This document shows, piece after piece, positions 35,852 to 46,434 of a DNA stretch of 64,000 nt. The notes below the pieces were generated by a model. It was not told the origin of the DNA and did not search any database. It worked only from the letters and a program-made list of their open reading frames with translations. Positions within the stretch are counted from its first letter, which is position 1, and every line of letters begins with the position of its first letter. The translations under genes and the position numbers were made by a program. This DNA comes from Paraburkholderia eburnea. Lineage in GTDB: Bacteria > Pseudomonadota > Gammaproteobacteria > Burkholderiales > Burkholderiaceae. The stretch spans positions 62,001-126,000 of the forward strand of contig NZ_PQGA01000005.1 of the NCBI RefSeq assembly GCF_002917095.1, written 5' to 3'.

Positions 35852-37123
35852 TCAATCCGTTGCGCCACGTCGTGAGCCTGCGCGCCGTATCAGGACGAGG
35901 GTGAGCAGCGCCATGATCGGCGGCATGCACAGCCCAAAATGAAGCTGTGGGAAGAACAAGCCAAGCGGCGCGAGCCAGACAGCCACAAGCACGGGCACTT
36001 CATACTTGAGCCAGCCGTGTTGCTGTCCATCGACGATCAGGAATGCGATCGGTAACGCCAGCCAGACGAGATCGTAGCCAAGCAGGTAGGGCTGACACAC
36101 CAACGTGGCCAGCGCCACAGCGGCCGAACGCAACGCCGCCCGGGATCTCGACGCAAAAAGAAACACGGCGAGCGCCAGCGATGGCACTCCCATGATCGCG
36201 TGGACAAGATATGCAGCAGATGGGCTCAGGCCAACGCTTCTGGCGAACCCAAACCAGGTCGGCAAGCCACCGGGCCAGTTTGCGTTGACTACCAGTTTCC
36301 GGAACGCCGGCAGGACGGAGAGAAATGTGCCGAAGATACCGAAGCCAAACACAACGCCCGCGACTGCACAGAAGATCGAGACAGTGATCAGCGCCACGGA
36401 GAATACGCGCCATCGACGCCCGACCAGAAGGACGACTGGAAAGACAATACCCAGTTGAGGCTTTATGGCCAGTAGCCCGATGCACACACCCGCCAACGTG
36501 GGCCTCCGGTCGAGCAGGACGAAAGCGAGTGCGGCCAACCCCATGGTGAACAGCGAATTTTGGCCTGCCATCAAGTCGATCCACAGCGCCGGAAATGCGA
36601 GCACTGGCAGCCACCAGGCCAAAGAAGACGGCCTGAGGATGCGGCCCAATGCAAAGCCCGAAAACGCCACGCCGATGGCCGTCCAGATCGCATAGGAAAG
36701 CGGAAAAGGAAAAAGCGCCAGCCAGAGCACGACGACGAGGAATGTCGGCGGGTAGATCCATGGCGTGGGAAAGGGTCTGTGCAGTACGAAGTGCTGCAGC
36801 ACGCTCACGACAGGTTCGGTCAGCCTCGCGTCATAAGCATTGGCGGCGGGGCCCTCGATGGCTAGACGCGATGCAACCCAGAAGACGGCATGGTCCCAGC
36901 CAAGCGCGACGAAGTCCGGAAGGTTGAGCACGTAGGCGCCCACAAACCGCAGCGCCAGATAGCCCAATTCGACGATCAATACGCATGAGCTATAGAAGGC
37001 GACTCGCTGTTTGGTCAACCAGCAAGGCACGCTTCGAATACCGGTTGTTGTAGTGTCCACCGCCAGCCCCCCCGCTTGTTCGAATATTATTTTTTGGCTA
37101 TCCAGTAGCGACCAATAAAGCAT
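35852..37123 (-). CDS. Membrane glycosyltransferase, GT87 (DUF2029) type
   Basis: 423 aa with about ten membrane helices. Typical GT87 features are the early periplasmic WDHAVFWVASRLAIEGPAANAYD, the TPWIYPPTFL loop and AIKPQLGIVFPVVLL. Family members such as PimE are polyprenyl-phosphate-mannose-dependent transferases acting on lipid-linked glycans. The partner and sugar are unknown here. It stands alone and ends convergent to the LysR gene. Two TTGACA boxes on the minus strand at 37254-37269 could drive it, but no good -10 is visible. Confidence 0.8.
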   Translation of the reverse strand: MLYWSLLDSQKIIFEQAGGLAVDTTTTGIRSVPCWLTKQRVAFYSSCVLIVELGYLALRFVGAYVLNLPDFVALGWDHAVFWVASRLAIEGPAANAYDARLTEPVVSVLQHFVLHRPFPTPWIYPPTFLVVVLWLALFPFPLSYAIWTAIGVAFSGFALGRILRPSSLAWWLPVLAFPALWIDLMAGQNSLFTMGLAALAFVLLDRRPTLAGVCIGLLAIKPQLGIVFPVVLLVGRRWRVFSVALITVSIFCAVAGVVFGFGIFGTFLSVLPAFRKLVVNANWPGGLPTWFGFARSVGLSPSAAYLVHAIMGVPSLALAVFLFASRSRAALRSAAVALATLVCQPYLLGYDLVWLALPIAFLIVDGQQHGWLKYEVPVLVAVWLAPLGLFFPQLHFGLCMPPIMALLTLVLIRRAGSRRGATD

Positions 37124-37445
37124 GTCCCGCTATTACAGGAATGAGTTGCTCCGGCCGTGTTCTCTCCACATGATCTTGAGAGAAGACGCAAAATCCAAGG
37201 CGAGCGGCGCATGGCCTGGGCAACCAATAAAGCCAATTACCTATCTTACACGGTGTCAACACATGTCAAGTCTCGCGATCCGCTGCATGGGCAGGCGTTG
37301 CTAACCGATCGCTTACCCTGAAACAGCGCACATACCAGCGTCTCGACTATCAATGTCGATGGCCAAGTTTAGGCGATCATTTCCGCGCATGACGATTCTG
37401 CGTCGTGTAAGGCACATGCCGGAACTTGCCTGCGAACCTCGAAAC

Positions 37446-37649
37446 TTACTTTTGCACTGCCGTCGCAAAGCGTGTGAGCACAAAATCTCTAAAGCGATCC
37501 ACCGCGGGATTGTGTTGATCGTCGTTCCAGACGAGATCGATTTCGGCCCAGGCATCGGCGGTCCAAGCAAGCGAAAGCCCGATCTGAGCGGCGCAATTAT
37601 CGGCCGCTAGCAGCAAAGCCACGTGAGAATCGAGAAATGCGACCTGCAT
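37446..37649 (-). pseudogene. Possible C-terminal remnant of a LysR regulator
   Basis: 67 aa frame ending LVWNDDQHNPAVDRFRDFVL, like the last strand and helix of LysR effector domains. No helix-turn-helix or start is present upstream. It lies in a 644 bp gap (37124-37767) that otherwise holds no gene apart from the HutC-like operator. Confidence 0.4.
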
Positions 37650-37686
37650 GCTGTCGTGCTCACGGGTAATCCCCTATTTCGCATAA

Positions 37687-37700
37687 GTTGTCTATACAAC
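37687..37700. promoter_or_regulatory. HutC-type operator before the NCS1 permease
   Basis: GTTGTCTATACAAC differs by one base from GTTGTATATACAAC before hutU. It lies 68 bp before the permease start, so the permease is probably in the HutC regulon. Confidence 0.7.
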
Positions 37701-37767
37701 ATGATCCAAGAATCTCGGCGCTTGTCTGCACGGGCGCCATGTCCCTTTTTATCTCTCGGAGCAGCTC

Positions 37768-39201
37768 GTGGCCATTCCTGAATCCCTTGTCAAGCTTGAG
37801 CCGGAAGGCCGCAAGCTGCTGGAATCCCGCTCGATCGACTATATTCCCGATGCGGAACGCCACGGCAGCCTCTTCAGCCAGTTCACGCTCTGGCTCTCCG
37901 CGAATCTGCAGGTCACCGCGATCATCACCGGCGCGCTCGCCGTTGTCCTCGGCGGCGACGTGTTCTGGTCGCTCATCGCGCTATTGATTGGACAACTTAT
38001 TGGCGGCGCGGTCATGGCGCTGCACGGTGCGCAAGGCCCGCAACTCGGCCTGCCGCAGATGATCTCCAGCCGCGTGCAGTTCGGGGTCTATGGCGCCGCC
38101 ATTCCCATCGCGCTCGTCTGCCTCATGTACGTGGGTTTTTCGGCAAGCGGCACGGTGCTCGCGGGCCAGGCGACAGCACAATTGCTGTCGATTTCCGATA
38201 CGACCGGCATCTGTCTGTTCGCCGTGCTGATCGTTGTTCTGACGATTCTCGGCTATCGCTCGATTCACTTTGTGGGCCGCATCGCCAGCGTGGTCGGCGT
38301 GCTGGCGTTCTGCTACATGTTTGCGCAACTGTTCGCGCATCACGATATCGGCGCGCTGCTCGCCAACCGGCACTTCACGACGCCGAGTTTCCTGCTCTCC
38401 ATGTCGCTCTCGGCGTCGTGGCAGATCGCATTTGGTCCCTATGTCGCCGATTACTCGCGCTATCTGCCGCGCTCGACCTCGCCCGCCAAAACGTTTCTCG
38501 CGGTGGGACTCGGCTCGGTGATTGGCGCGCAGGCGGCGATGGTGTTCGGCGTGTTCGCCGCCGCGCTCGCCGGGCATGAATTCGCCCATCACGAAGTGGC
38601 TTATATCGTCGGCCTGGGCGCGAGCGGCGCGGTAGCGGCCATGCTTTACTTCAGCATCGCCTTCGGCAAGCTTACCGTCACCACGCTCAATGCTTACGGC
38701 AGCTTCATGTCGATGGCCACGGTCGTCAGCGCGTTTCGTGCGAAGCGCGCGATCTCCACGCAGCACCGCTTCATCTACATCATCGGCATGGTGGGACTGT
38801 CGACGCTCGTCGCACTTGCCGGGCGTCATTCCTTCCTTAAGGAATTCACGGCATTCATCCTGTTTTTACTGGCGTTTTTCACGCCGTGGAGCGCGATCAA
38901 TCTCGTCGATTACTACTGCTTCACGCAATCGCGCTATGACGTGCCCGCGCTTTCCGATCCCAATGGCCGTTATGGCCGCTGGAACGGGAAAGCAATCGGC
39001 ATCTACGTGCTTGGCGTGCTCGTGCAGATGCCGTTCATTTCCACGAGTTTTTATACGGGCCCCTTTGTCGATGCTTTGGGCGGCACCGATATCTCGTGGA
39101 TTCTCGGCCTCATCGTCCCCGGCGTGATCTACTACGTCACGATGCGCCGCGCGCCGCAAACCATGCCGGATCACCTGATTCTGCCCGTCGAGCACGATTG
39201 A
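37768..39201 (+). CDS. NCS1-family permease, likely for urocanate or histidine-related substrate
   Basis: 477 aa with about 12 membrane helices, of the nucleobase:cation symporter-1 (cytosine permease) family: ALHGAQGPQLGLPQMISSRV, FGPYVADYSRYLPRSTSPAK and the C-terminal WSAINLVDYYCFTQSRYDVP are characteristic. NCS1 permeases occur in Pseudomonas hut loci as urocanate transporters. The HutC-like operator before it and the hut operon after it support a role in importing urocanate or histidine; cytosine or another base cannot be excluded from sequence alone. A porin gene follows on the same strand. Confidence 0.88.
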   Translation: MAIPESLVKLEPEGRKLLESRSIDYIPDAERHGSLFSQFTLWLSANLQVTAIITGALAVVLGGDVFWSLIALLIGQLIGGAVMALHGAQGPQLGLPQMISSRVQFGVYGAAIPIALVCLMYVGFSASGTVLAGQATAQLLSISDTTGICLFAVLIVVLTILGYRSIHFVGRIASVVGVLAFCYMFAQLFAHHDIGALLANRHFTTPSFLLSMSLSASWQIAFGPYVADYSRYLPRSTSPAKTFLAVGLGSVIGAQAAMVFGVFAAALAGHEFAHHEVAYIVGLGASGAVAAMLYFSIAFGKLTVTTLNAYGSFMSMATVVSAFRAKRAISTQHRFIYIIGMVGLSTLVALAGRHSFLKEFTAFILFLLAFFTPWSAINLVDYYCFTQSRYDVPALSDPNGRYGRWNGKAIGIYVLGVLVQMPFISTSFYTGPFVDALGGTDISWILGLIVPGVIYYVTMRRAPQTMPDHLILPVEHD

Positions 39202-39323
39202 CGCTCCGGCGCCCTCAGGCACCCTCAGGCGCCCTTCCTTCCGTTCCCTCTTGCTGTCCAACCGCGCGGGTCTAACGATCCGCGCGCTCATTCTTTTCTT
39301 TCCAATCAATAGTTGTACTGATA

Positions 39324-40343
39324 ATGAAAAAGACTGTCACCCTGAGTACCGCCGCCCTCGCTCTTTTGACGCAAACCGCTCATGCTCAAGACGGCGTCAC
39401 GTTCTACGGTCTGATTGACGAGTTCGCGCAATACGTCAACACCGGCAACGGCTACACCGCCGCGCTCGGCTCCAGCGGCCAATGGGGCAGCCGCTTCGGC
39501 CTGAAGGGCAAGGAAGATCTGGGCAGCGGCCAGACGCTCTCGTTCGTGCTGGAGAACGGCTTCAATCCAACCGACGGGACGCTCGCCACAAGTGGTTCCC
39601 TGTTCGACCGCCAGGCCTGGGTTGGCCTTTCGGGCAACTGGGGCGAAGTCCGCGTCGGCCGGCAGAATTCTCCGCTGTTCAACGACCAGGGGACTCAGGA
39701 TGCGTTCGGCGGCGTCACCCAGGCCTCGGGCATGGACAACCTCACGGTGTTCTCCTTCCGTACCAGCAACACCGTGTCCTATGTGACGCCCGAGTTCGCC
39801 GGCTTGCAGGCCGGCGTGTATCTGGGCTTCGGCAATGCAGGCGGATTGCGCGCGGCTGGCTCTAGCCAGCAATTCGACGTGACCTACGAACACGGCCCAT
39901 TTAACGCGTTCGTGGCCGGCCAATGGCTCAAGGACAGCGATGGCAGCGCGACCAATCGCACGATCATGGCCGGCGTTTCGTATGCGATCGGCCGTGCGAC
40001 GCTGTTTGGCGGCTACTCGGACATGAAGTGGCCCGATCTCGCGCTCAACGCCTATACAACGGGGCTGTCGGCCAAATATCAATTCAACGCGACCAACACG
40101 CTCGCGTTCGGCTACGCCATGCTGCGCGACCGTACTTCGCAAGGCAACAACGCCGACCAGTTGGGTCTGATGTACGAATACGATCTCTCCAAAACGACGA
40201 ATCTTTACGGCGCGCTGTCCTTCCTGCGCAACCGCAACGAGGCGGCCTACACGCTCGCAGGCGCCGCCAATGCAGGCCTGCCGCTCGCTTATCCGGGCGC
40301 CAACGCGCGCGGCGTGCAGATCGGCATCGTCCATCGCTTCTAA
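39324..40343 (+). CDS. Gram-negative trimeric porin
   Basis: 339 aa outer-membrane protein. The signal peptide MKKTVTLSTAALALLTQTAHA is followed by the mature start QDGVTFYGLIDE. GRQNSPLFNDQ and FGLKGKEDLGSGQTLSFVLE are Burkholderiales porin hallmarks, and the chain ends in the Phe needed for assembly (IVHRF). Lying between the NCS1 permease and hutG, it may serve uptake of hut substrates. A strong terminator follows at once. Confidence 0.93.
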   Translation: MKKTVTLSTAALALLTQTAHAQDGVTFYGLIDEFAQYVNTGNGYTAALGSSGQWGSRFGLKGKEDLGSGQTLSFVLENGFNPTDGTLATSGSLFDRQAWVGLSGNWGEVRVGRQNSPLFNDQGTQDAFGGVTQASGMDNLTVFSFRTSNTVSYVTPEFAGLQAGVYLGFGNAGGLRAAGSSQQFDVTYEHGPFNAFVAGQWLKDSDGSATNRTIMAGVSYAIGRATLFGGYSDMKWPDLALNAYTTGLSAKYQFNATNTLAFGYAMLRDRTSQGNNADQLGLMYEYDLSKTTNLYGALSFLRNRNEAAYTLAGAANAGLPLAYPGANARGVQIGIVHRF

Positions 40344-40346
40344 CGA

Positions 40347-40379
40347 AAAAGGCTCTGGATGTTTAATCCAGAGCCTTTT
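40347..40379. terminator. Bidirectional terminator between porin and hutG
   Basis: AAAAGGCTCTGGAT (40347-40360), 5-nt loop, ATCCAGAGCCTTTT (40366-40379): a perfect 14-bp stem with A and T tracts on each side, serving both convergent units. Confidence 0.93.
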
Positions 40380-40406
40380 GATTCGGATTGCTTATAACTT
40401 CAATAC

Positions 40407-41216
40407 TCAGGATGACGCAGCGTTGAGCGCACGAATCGCATCCAGCGCGCCGCCCACCATCTTGCGCAACACCGGCTCAACACGGTCGGCCAGCGCCGGC
40501 ACATAGTCAAAAGGCGCATGTTCGTCCATATAGGTCGACTGGCACATTTCGAGCTGAATGGCGTGCACGCCGTCTTGCGGCGCGCCAAAATGGCGCGTGA
40601 TATAGCCGCCCTTGAAACGCCCGTTCGCTACCCACGTGTAGGTGCTGTCGGCTGCTGCCTGCTCGGCCTGGGCTTGCACCGATGCATGTGTCGTGCGCCC
40701 CTCTTGCGTGCCGAGATTCAGATCAGGCAGTTTGTCGTCGAACAGTCGCGGCAGCACGCTTGCAATCGAATGCGCTTCCCATAACAGCACATTGGCGTGG
40801 CGGCTGCGCAGACGTTGCAACTCCGCGTGCAGCGTCTGGTGGTACGGCTGCCAATACGTTTCGACTCGGCGCTGACGCTCCGCCGCGTCGGGCGCACAGC
40901 CTTCGCGATAGATCGGCTCACCGCGAAACGTTTCCGTCGGGCACAGCGAGGTGGTCGTCTGGCCAGGATAGAGGCTTTCGTCGTTGGGTGGCCGGTTCAG
41001 GTCGATCACGTAGCGCGAAACACGCGCGCCCAGAATCGTCGCGCCCAGCGACTTTGCAAAGGCATAGAGGCGATCGAGATGCCAGTCGGTATCGGCGACC
41101 GTCAGTGCGACATCGGTGTACTGGCCGCGCAACGCCTCGGGAATTCCCGTGCCGAGGTGCGGAATCGAAACGAGCAGCGGCGCATCGCCGCGCTCGAGGG
41201 TGTAGAGATCAGTCAT
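40407..41216 (-). CDS. hutG: N-formylglutamate deformylase HutG
   Basis: 269 aa from the ATG at 41216; the longer frame adds an Arg-rich stretch from the intergenic space. It hydrolyses N-formylglutamate to glutamate and formate, the last step of the five-step histidine pathway. Family blocks are LLVSIPHLGTGIPEAL, DTDWHLDRLYAF, RYVIDLNRPPNDESLYPGQ, WEAHSI and NGRFKGGYITRHFG. It is the last gene of the hut operon. The formate it releases could be a substrate for the enzyme module at the start of the window. Confidence 0.95.
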   Translation of the reverse strand: MTDLYTLERGDAPLLVSIPHLGTGIPEALRGQYTDVALTVADTDWHLDRLYAFAKSLGATILGARVSRYVIDLNRPPNDESLYPGQTTTSLCPTETFRGEPIYREGCAPDAAERQRRVETYWQPYHQTLHAELQRLRSRHANVLLWEAHSIASVLPRLFDDKLPDLNLGTQEGRTTHASVQAQAEQAAADSTYTWVANGRFKGGYITRHFGAPQDGVHAIQLEMCQSTYMDEHAPFDYVPALADRVEPVLRKMVGGALDAIRALNAASS

Positions 41217-41260
41217 GAGTCGGTCCGTTCGTTGTTGTTCGCCCGGTCGTGCGCGCGATT

Positions 41261-42679
41261 TCAGCCAGCCGCCAGCAAACGCGTCAACGCCGCGCGATAG
41301 TCCGCGTACAAACGCGTTTCGTCGCGATGGCGGCGGCCTTCCACGACCTTTTCCCCGCCCGTGTAGACGTCGAGCACCGGCGTTTCGCCGTGCTCGCAAA
41401 ACACAACCGAGGAAAGCCAGCTTTGCGGCGTCTTTTCCGCAAGATCGGGATGCTGCGGATCGAGCACGATCCAGTCGGCTCGCGCGCCGGCTTCGAGCGC
41501 ACCTACGTTGCGCCCGGTCGCCCTTGCGCCGCCCGCCAGCGCAGCGCCGAACAAGCAGTCGGCCACGCTCGCCTGCTGCGGCGCGGCCAGCACGTTGCGC
41601 TCGCGGCGCACGAGACGCTGGCCATATTCGAGCAGGCGCAATTCCGCACGCCAGTCCACGCCGATATGACTGTCCGAACCTACGCCAAATGCGCCACTGG
41701 CCGCGAGATAGTCATGCGCCGGGAAAATGCCATCGCCAAGATTCGCCTCGGTGGTGAGGCACAGGCCTGCCACCGCGCCGCTGCGCGCAAGCGCCTGGGT
41801 TTCCTGATCATCGACGTGCGTGGCATGGACAAGGCACCAGCGCGCATCCACGTCGAAACGATCGAGCAGCCACTGCACCGGGCGCGCGCCTTCGGTCTCG
41901 ATACACGCCTCGACTTCGGCGGTCTGTTCGGCGATATGGATGTGCACGGGCGCACCCGGCGACATCGCGTCGAGCCCGCCGAACAGCGATCGCAGCGACG
42001 CTTCCGACACCGCGCGCAGCGAATGCGGCGCCACGCCATAACGCAATGCGCCATGCTCGGGCCGCGCGCCGCGCAGCGACGCCACGATGCCCAGCAATTG
42101 CTCGGGCGTGTTGATGAAGCGGCGCTGGTCGTCACGCGGCGCGCGCGCGCCGAAGCCGCTGTACTGATAGAGCACGGGCAGCATCGTCATGCCGACCCCC
42201 GTTTCGCTCGCGGCATCGACCACGCGTTGCGCGAGTTCCGCCGCATTGGCGTAACGCTGTCCGTCGTGCGCGTGATGCACGTAATGGAATTCGCAGACCG
42301 AGGTATACCCCGCCTTCAGCATTTCCACATAGAGCCAGCGCGCGACGGCGCCCAGATCGTCGGGCGTGATGCGCGCGGCGAAGCGGTACATCAGGTCGCG
42401 CCAGCTCCAGAAGCTGTCGGTGGGATTGGCACGATACTCTGTCAGGCCCGCCATCGCACGCTGGAAGGCATGGGAATGAAGGTTAGGCATACCAGGCAAT
42501 ACCGGACCCGACGCGTGTGCCACGCCAGCAGGCGCGGCTTCAAGGTCGGACTGCACGCGCAGCAGCGTGCCCGCGCTGTCCCATTCGAGCAGCACATTGC
42601 GCCGCCAGCCTTGCGGCAACCAGGCCTGCGCCGCGAACAGCGCGCGGGAAGAAGCATTCATGTTCGTGACGTGATTCAT
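41261..42679 (-). CDS. hutF: Formimidoylglutamate deiminase HutF
   Basis: 472 aa amidohydrolase that converts N-formimidoyl-glutamate to N-formylglutamate and ammonia. The metal site begins PNLHSHAFQRAMAGL; EFHYVHHAHDG, HIAEQTAEVEACIE and GVGSDSHIGVDWRAELRLLE are typical. Its presence with hutG marks the five-step pathway. Starts at 42679 or at 42661 (MNASSRALFAAQAW); 4 bp separate it from hutI. Confidence 0.95.
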   Translation of the reverse strand: MNHVTNMNASSRALFAAQAWLPQGWRRNVLLEWDSAGTLLRVQSDLEAAPAGVAHASGPVLPGMPNLHSHAFQRAMAGLTEYRANPTDSFWSWRDLMYRFAARITPDDLGAVARWLYVEMLKAGYTSVCEFHYVHHAHDGQRYANAAELAQRVVDAASETGVGMTMLPVLYQYSGFGARAPRDDQRRFINTPEQLLGIVASLRGARPEHGALRYGVAPHSLRAVSEASLRSLFGGLDAMSPGAPVHIHIAEQTAEVEACIETEGARPVQWLLDRFDVDARWCLVHATHVDDQETQALARSGAVAGLCLTTEANLGDGIFPAHDYLAASGAFGVGSDSHIGVDWRAELRLLEYGQRLVRRERNVLAAPQQASVADCLFGAALAGGARATGRNVGALEAGARADWIVLDPQHPDLAEKTPQSWLSSVVFCEHGETPVLDVYTGGEKVVEGRRHRDETRLYADYRAALTRLLAAG

Positions 42680-42683
42680 GCGA

Positions 42684-43907
42684 TCAAGGGGCGAGGGGGC
42701 GATCGAAGACGGTCTTGCCGCCGCGCACGACGCGCGTGCACAACGGGCGGCCTATCCAGTAGGCGAGTTCGGCAAGCGACTGCACCTGCCACACCGCGAA
42801 ATCGGCGGGACGGCCCACGGCCAGCGTACCGTGGCGCTCCGGGTCGCCGAATGCTCGCGCCGCGTGCTGCGTCACGCCTTGCAGCACTTCGGGCACGGTC
42901 ATGCGGAACAGCGTGGTCGCCATGTTCAACATGAGCAGGAGCGACGTGGCCGGCGACGTGCCCGGATTGCTGTCCGTCGAAATCGCAATCGGCACTTCGT
43001 AGTGGCGCAGCAGATCGAGCGGCGGCAACTGCGTCTCGCGGATAAAGTAATACGCGCCTGGCAGCAGCACGGCGACGCTGCCGGCCTCTTTCATCGCGGC
43101 CACACCAGCTTCGTCGAGAAATTCGAGGTGGTCCGACGACAGCGCGCCGTAGCGCGCAGCCAGCGCCGCGCCGCCGCTATTCGAGAGCTGCTCGGCGTGC
43201 ATCTTGACCGGCAGATTACGGCGCGCGGCGGCCTCGAATACTCGCTCGCTCTGCGCAAGCGTGAAGCCGATGCGCTCGCAGAACACGTCGACCGCATCCA
43301 CGAGGCCTTCATCCGCCAGCGCGGGCAGCATTCGCTCGCACACTTCGTCGACATAAGCATCGGCGCGGCCCGCGTACTCCGGCGGCAGGGCGTGCGCGCC
43401 GAGAAAGGTCGTACGCACCGTGACCGGATAGCGTTCGCCCAGTTGCCGCGCGACGCGCAGCATCTTGCGCTCCGCTTCGAGTTCGAGGCCGTAACCCGAT
43501 TTGATCTCCACGGCGGTCACGCCTTCCGCGAGCAACGGTTCGAGACGCGCCGCCGACTGCGCGAACAGCGACGCCTCGCTAGCCGCGCGCGTCGCACGCA
43601 CGGTCGAGACGATGCCGCCGCCGTTGCGCGCGATCTCTTCATAACTCACACCTGCGAGGCGTTGCGCGAATTCGTCCGCGCGCTGGCCGCCGTACACGAG
43701 ATGCGTATGGCAATCGACGAGACCGGGCGTCACCCACGCGCCCTGCAGATCCTCACGCGGCCATTGCGCGAATTGCGGCGGCAGCGCCGCTGCCGCGCCC
43801 ATCCACGCGATCGTGCCGTTTTCGACGGCGATCGCCGCGTTGTCGATGATGTCGCGCGGGTCGCCCTGCGCGCACAGATTCAGGTGATGCCAGACTGTCT
43901 GGTTCAT
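42684..43907 (-). CDS. hutI: Imidazolonepropionase HutI
   Basis: 407 aa from the ATG at 43907, which overlaps the stop of hutD. It opens imidazolone propionate to formimidoylglutamate using a metal bound by [20 protein letters not shown] and the later His and Asp in [20 protein letters not shown]. Other marks are [20 protein letters not shown] and [11 protein letters not shown]. Translationally coupled with hutD. Confidence 0.96.
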   Translation of the reverse strand: MNQTVWHHLNLCAQGDPRDIIDNAAIAVENGTIAWMGAAAALPPQFAQWPREDLQGAWVTPGLVDCHTHLVYGGQRADEFAQRLAGVSYEEIARNGGGIVSTVRATRAASEASLFAQSAARLEPLLAEGVTAVEIKSGYGLELEAERKMLRVARQLGERYPVTVRTTFLGAHALPPEYAGRADAYVDEVCERMLPALADEGLVDAVDVFCERIGFTLAQSERVFEAAARRNLPVKMHAEQLSNSGGAALAARYGALSSDHLEFLDEAGVAAMKEAGSVAVLLPGAYYFIRETQLPPLDLLRHYEVPIAISTDSNPGTSPATSLLLMLNMATTLFRMTVPEVLQGVTQHAARAFGDPERHGTLAVGRPADFAVWQVQSLAELAYWIGRPLCTRVVRGGKTVFDRPLAP

Positions 43908-44530
43908 GGCTTGATGGACTCCAGTGCGATCGCGAGCAACGCGCCATCGCCTTGCGTCTCGATTCGCACGCTGCGTGCCTTGTCCGTAGTATCGATGCGC
44001 AACGTGTCGCCGGTCGCCAGCGCGACAGGCTCGCCGCCGTTCACGCGCACATTCGCCGTGCCGCTCGCGCAATAGAGCAGCGCCGTTTCCCCTTGCACGT
44101 CACGCGACGTCGATTCACGCCAGATTTCGAACGTTGCACGCGCAACATCACGGCGCACCATCAGATTGAAGTCGCGCGTAGGGCCGTCGATGAGGCGCGC
44201 TGAAATCGGCGCCTCGCCGTCGAAATGCACTACGTCAAGCGGCTTTGCGAGCGTGTGCGCGCGCGCAGCGGCGCCCGTCTGGTCGAGCACCATACCCGCG
44301 CCGTCGAGCAGCACGAGCGTGCGCGCCACGCCCTCGAAGCGCGAAAACGGCCCGGCCTGCGCGACGTCGGCGACGCTCACGCGCCACGCGAACGCCTCGG
44401 GCGAGCCGCCCAGCGCGATCTCGCGCGTGATGCCGCCGCCGTTTTTCCACGGCGACGCCACCAGGTCCGCGCCGCGCAGCAGCGTGAGCCGCGCAGCGCC
44501 TTCGACGTGCTGTGCGGGCGTGTGGCTCAT
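43904..44530 (-). CDS. hutD: HutD/Ves-family cupin protein
   Basis: 208 aa double-cupin protein. [15 protein letters not shown] and [20 protein letters not shown] are the family motif. In Pseudomonas fluorescens HutD limits the cost of high histidine-pathway flux and is thought to bind formylglutamate; it is not an enzyme of the pathway. It overlaps hutI by 4 bp and hutU by 4 bp. Confidence 0.92.
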   Translation of the reverse strand: MSHTPAQHVEGAARLTLLRGADLVASPWKNGGGITREIALGGSPEAFAWRVSVADVAQAGPFSRFEGVARTLVLLDGAGMVLDQTGAAARAHTLAKPLDVVHFDGEAPISARLIDGPTRDFNLMVRRDVARATFEIWRESTSRDVQGETALLYCASGTANVRVNGGEPVALATGDTLRIDTTDKARSVRIETQGDGALLAIALESIKP

Positions 44531-46215
44531 CGGCCCAGCATCGGCAGCTTGAGGCCCGCTTCACGTGCGGTCTGCTGCGCGAGTTCGTAGCCGGCATCCG
44601 CGTGACGCATCACGCCCGTGGCCGGATCGTTGTGCAACACGCGGCCCAGACGCTCATGTGCGGCCTGCGTGCCATCGGCGACGATCACGACGCCCGAGTG
44701 CTGCGAGAAGCCCATGCCGACGCCGCCGCCGTGGTGCAGCGAGACCCACGATGCGCCGCCTGCCGTGTTGAGCAGCGCGTTGAGCAGCGGCCAGTCGCTC
44801 ACGGCGTCCGAGCCGTCCTTCATCGATTCGGTTTCGCGGTTCGGGCTGGCGACCGAGCCGGTGTCCAGGTGATCGCGGCCAATCACGATCGGCGCTTTCA
44901 GTTCGCCGTTCTTGACCATTTCGTTGAACGCCTGACCAAGACGATAGCGATCCTTCACGCCAACCCAGCAGATACGCGCCGGCAGACCCTGGAACGCGAT
45001 GCGTTCGCGCGCCATGTCGAGCCAGTTGTGCAGGTGCGGATCGTCCGGAATCAGTTCCTTGACCTTCGCATCGGTCTTGTAGATATCCTCAGGATCGCCC
45101 GACAGCGCGACCCAGCGGAACGGCCCCTTGCCCTCGCAGAACAGCGGACGGATATACGCCGGCACGAAGCCCGGGAAATCGAAGGCGTTTTCGACGCCCA
45201 TTTCCAGCGCCATCTGGCGGATGTTGTTGCCGTAGTCGAGCGTGGCCGCGCCGCGCTCCTGCAGCGTGAGCATCGCCTTGACCTGGTTGGCCATCGATTG
45301 CTTCGCCACCTTGACGATGGTTTCGGGCGCAACCTTTTGCGCCTCGCGCCATTGCTCGACGCTCCAGCCTTGCGGCAGGTAACCATTGATCGGATCGTGC
45401 GCGCTGGTCTGGTCGGTCACGCAGTCAGGCGTCACGCCGCGCGTCACGAATTCAGCGAACACGTCCGCCGCATTGCCCAGCAGACCCACCGAAACCGGCT
45501 TGCCGGTTTGCTTCGCTTCTTCGACGATGGCGAGCGCTTCGTCGATCGTCTTCGCCTTACGGTCCACGTAGCGCGTCTTGAGGCGGAAGTCGATGCGCGT
45601 CTCGTCGCATTCGACGGCGATCATCGAGAAGCCTGCCATCGTTGCTGCCAGCGGCTGCGCGCCGCCCATGCCGCCGAGGCCGCCCGTGAGAATCCAGCGG
45701 CCCTTCGGGTCGCCGTTGAAATGCTGGTTGGCCACCGAGAAGAACGTTTCGTAGGTGCCCTGAACAATGCCCTGCGAGCCGATATAGATCCAGCTGCCCG
45801 CCGTCATCTGGCCGTACATCATGAGGCCCTTGCGGTCGAGTTCGTGGAAATGCTCCCACGTGGCCCAGTGCGGCACGAGGTTGGAGTTCGCGAGCAGCAC
45901 GCGCGGCGCATCCGCATGCGTGCGGAACACGCCTACCGGCTTGCCCGACTGGATCAGCAGCGTCTCGTCCTCATCCAGATCCTTGAGCGATGCGAGGATC
46001 TGGTCGAAGCATTCCCAGTTGCGCGCGGCGCGCCCGATGCCGCCATAGACGACCAGTGCGTGCGGATGCTCGGCCACTTCCGGGTCCAGATTATTCTGGA
46101 TCATGCGGTAGGCGGCTTCGGCCAGCCAGGTCTTGCAGACCTTCTCGCTGCCGCGCGGTGCGCGGATCGTGCGGGACGGGTCGAGGCGGGGATCGGTGAA
46201 GTTGGGATGGTTCAT
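44527..46215 (-). CDS. hutU: Urocanate hydratase HutU
   Basis: 562 aa. HutU uses tightly bound NAD+ as an electrophile to hydrate urocanate to imidazolone propionate. Conserved blocks are [53 protein letters not shown] and [17 protein letters not shown]. It is normally about 560 aa. First structural gene after the HutC operator at 46299, in a minus-strand operon of hutU-D-I-F-G. The usual hutH partner is not beside it. Confidence 0.97.
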   Translation of the reverse strand: MNHPNFTDPRLDPSRTIRAPRGSEKVCKTWLAEAAYRMIQNNLDPEVAEHPHALVVYGGIGRAARNWECFDQILASLKDLDEDETLLIQSGKPVGVFRTHADAPRVLLANSNLVPHWATWEHFHELDRKGLMMYGQMTAGSWIYIGSQGIVQGTYETFFSVANQHFNGDPKGRWILTGGLGGMGGAQPLAATMAGFSMIAVECDETRIDFRLKTRYVDRKAKTIDEALAIVEEAKQTGKPVSVGLLGNAADVFAEFVTRGVTPDCVTDQTSAHDPINGYLPQGWSVEQWREAQKVAPETIVKVAKQSMANQVKAMLTLQERGAATLDYGNNIRQMALEMGVENAFDFPGFVPAYIRPLFCEGKGPFRWVALSGDPEDIYKTDAKVKELIPDDPHLHNWLDMARERIAFQGLPARICWVGVKDRYRLGQAFNEMVKNGELKAPIVIGRDHLDTGSVASPNRETESMKDGSDAVSDWPLLNALLNTAGGASWVSLHHGGGVGMGFSQHSGVVIVADGTQAAHERLGRVLHNDPATGVMRHADAGYELAQQTAREAGLKLPMLGR

Positions 46216-46298
46216 GGCGTTCGTCTCGGGATGGAAGTTCTGGCGCGACCGGGCTGCTTTGGTGTCGCGGCAACGTGAGAGCTAGTCTATCGCCGTTA

Positions 46299-46314
46299 AG
46301 TTGTATATACAACT
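46299..46314. promoter_or_regulatory. HutC operator before hutU
   Basis: AGTTGTATATACAACT is a perfect 16-bp palindrome, the classic HutC site core, 84 bp before the hutU start and downstream of hutC. Confidence 0.85.
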
Positions 46315-46434
46315 CGTTTTCAAAAAACGAACGTAGGTAGTTACCCTGGCGATTTCGCGGGGTAATTGCGGCGTTAGAGCGGGAATCGAGCGCCGAAGGC
46401 GGCGCTCATTGACTAGACAAGCGAAGGGGAAATA

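Noticed and set aside
41249..42934. Long plus-strand frame over hutF
   Set aside because: Shadow of hutF with no domain; composition is typical of antisense frames in GC-rich DNA.
44512..46278. Long plus-strand frame over hutU
   Set aside because: Shadow of hutU; residues show no family motif.
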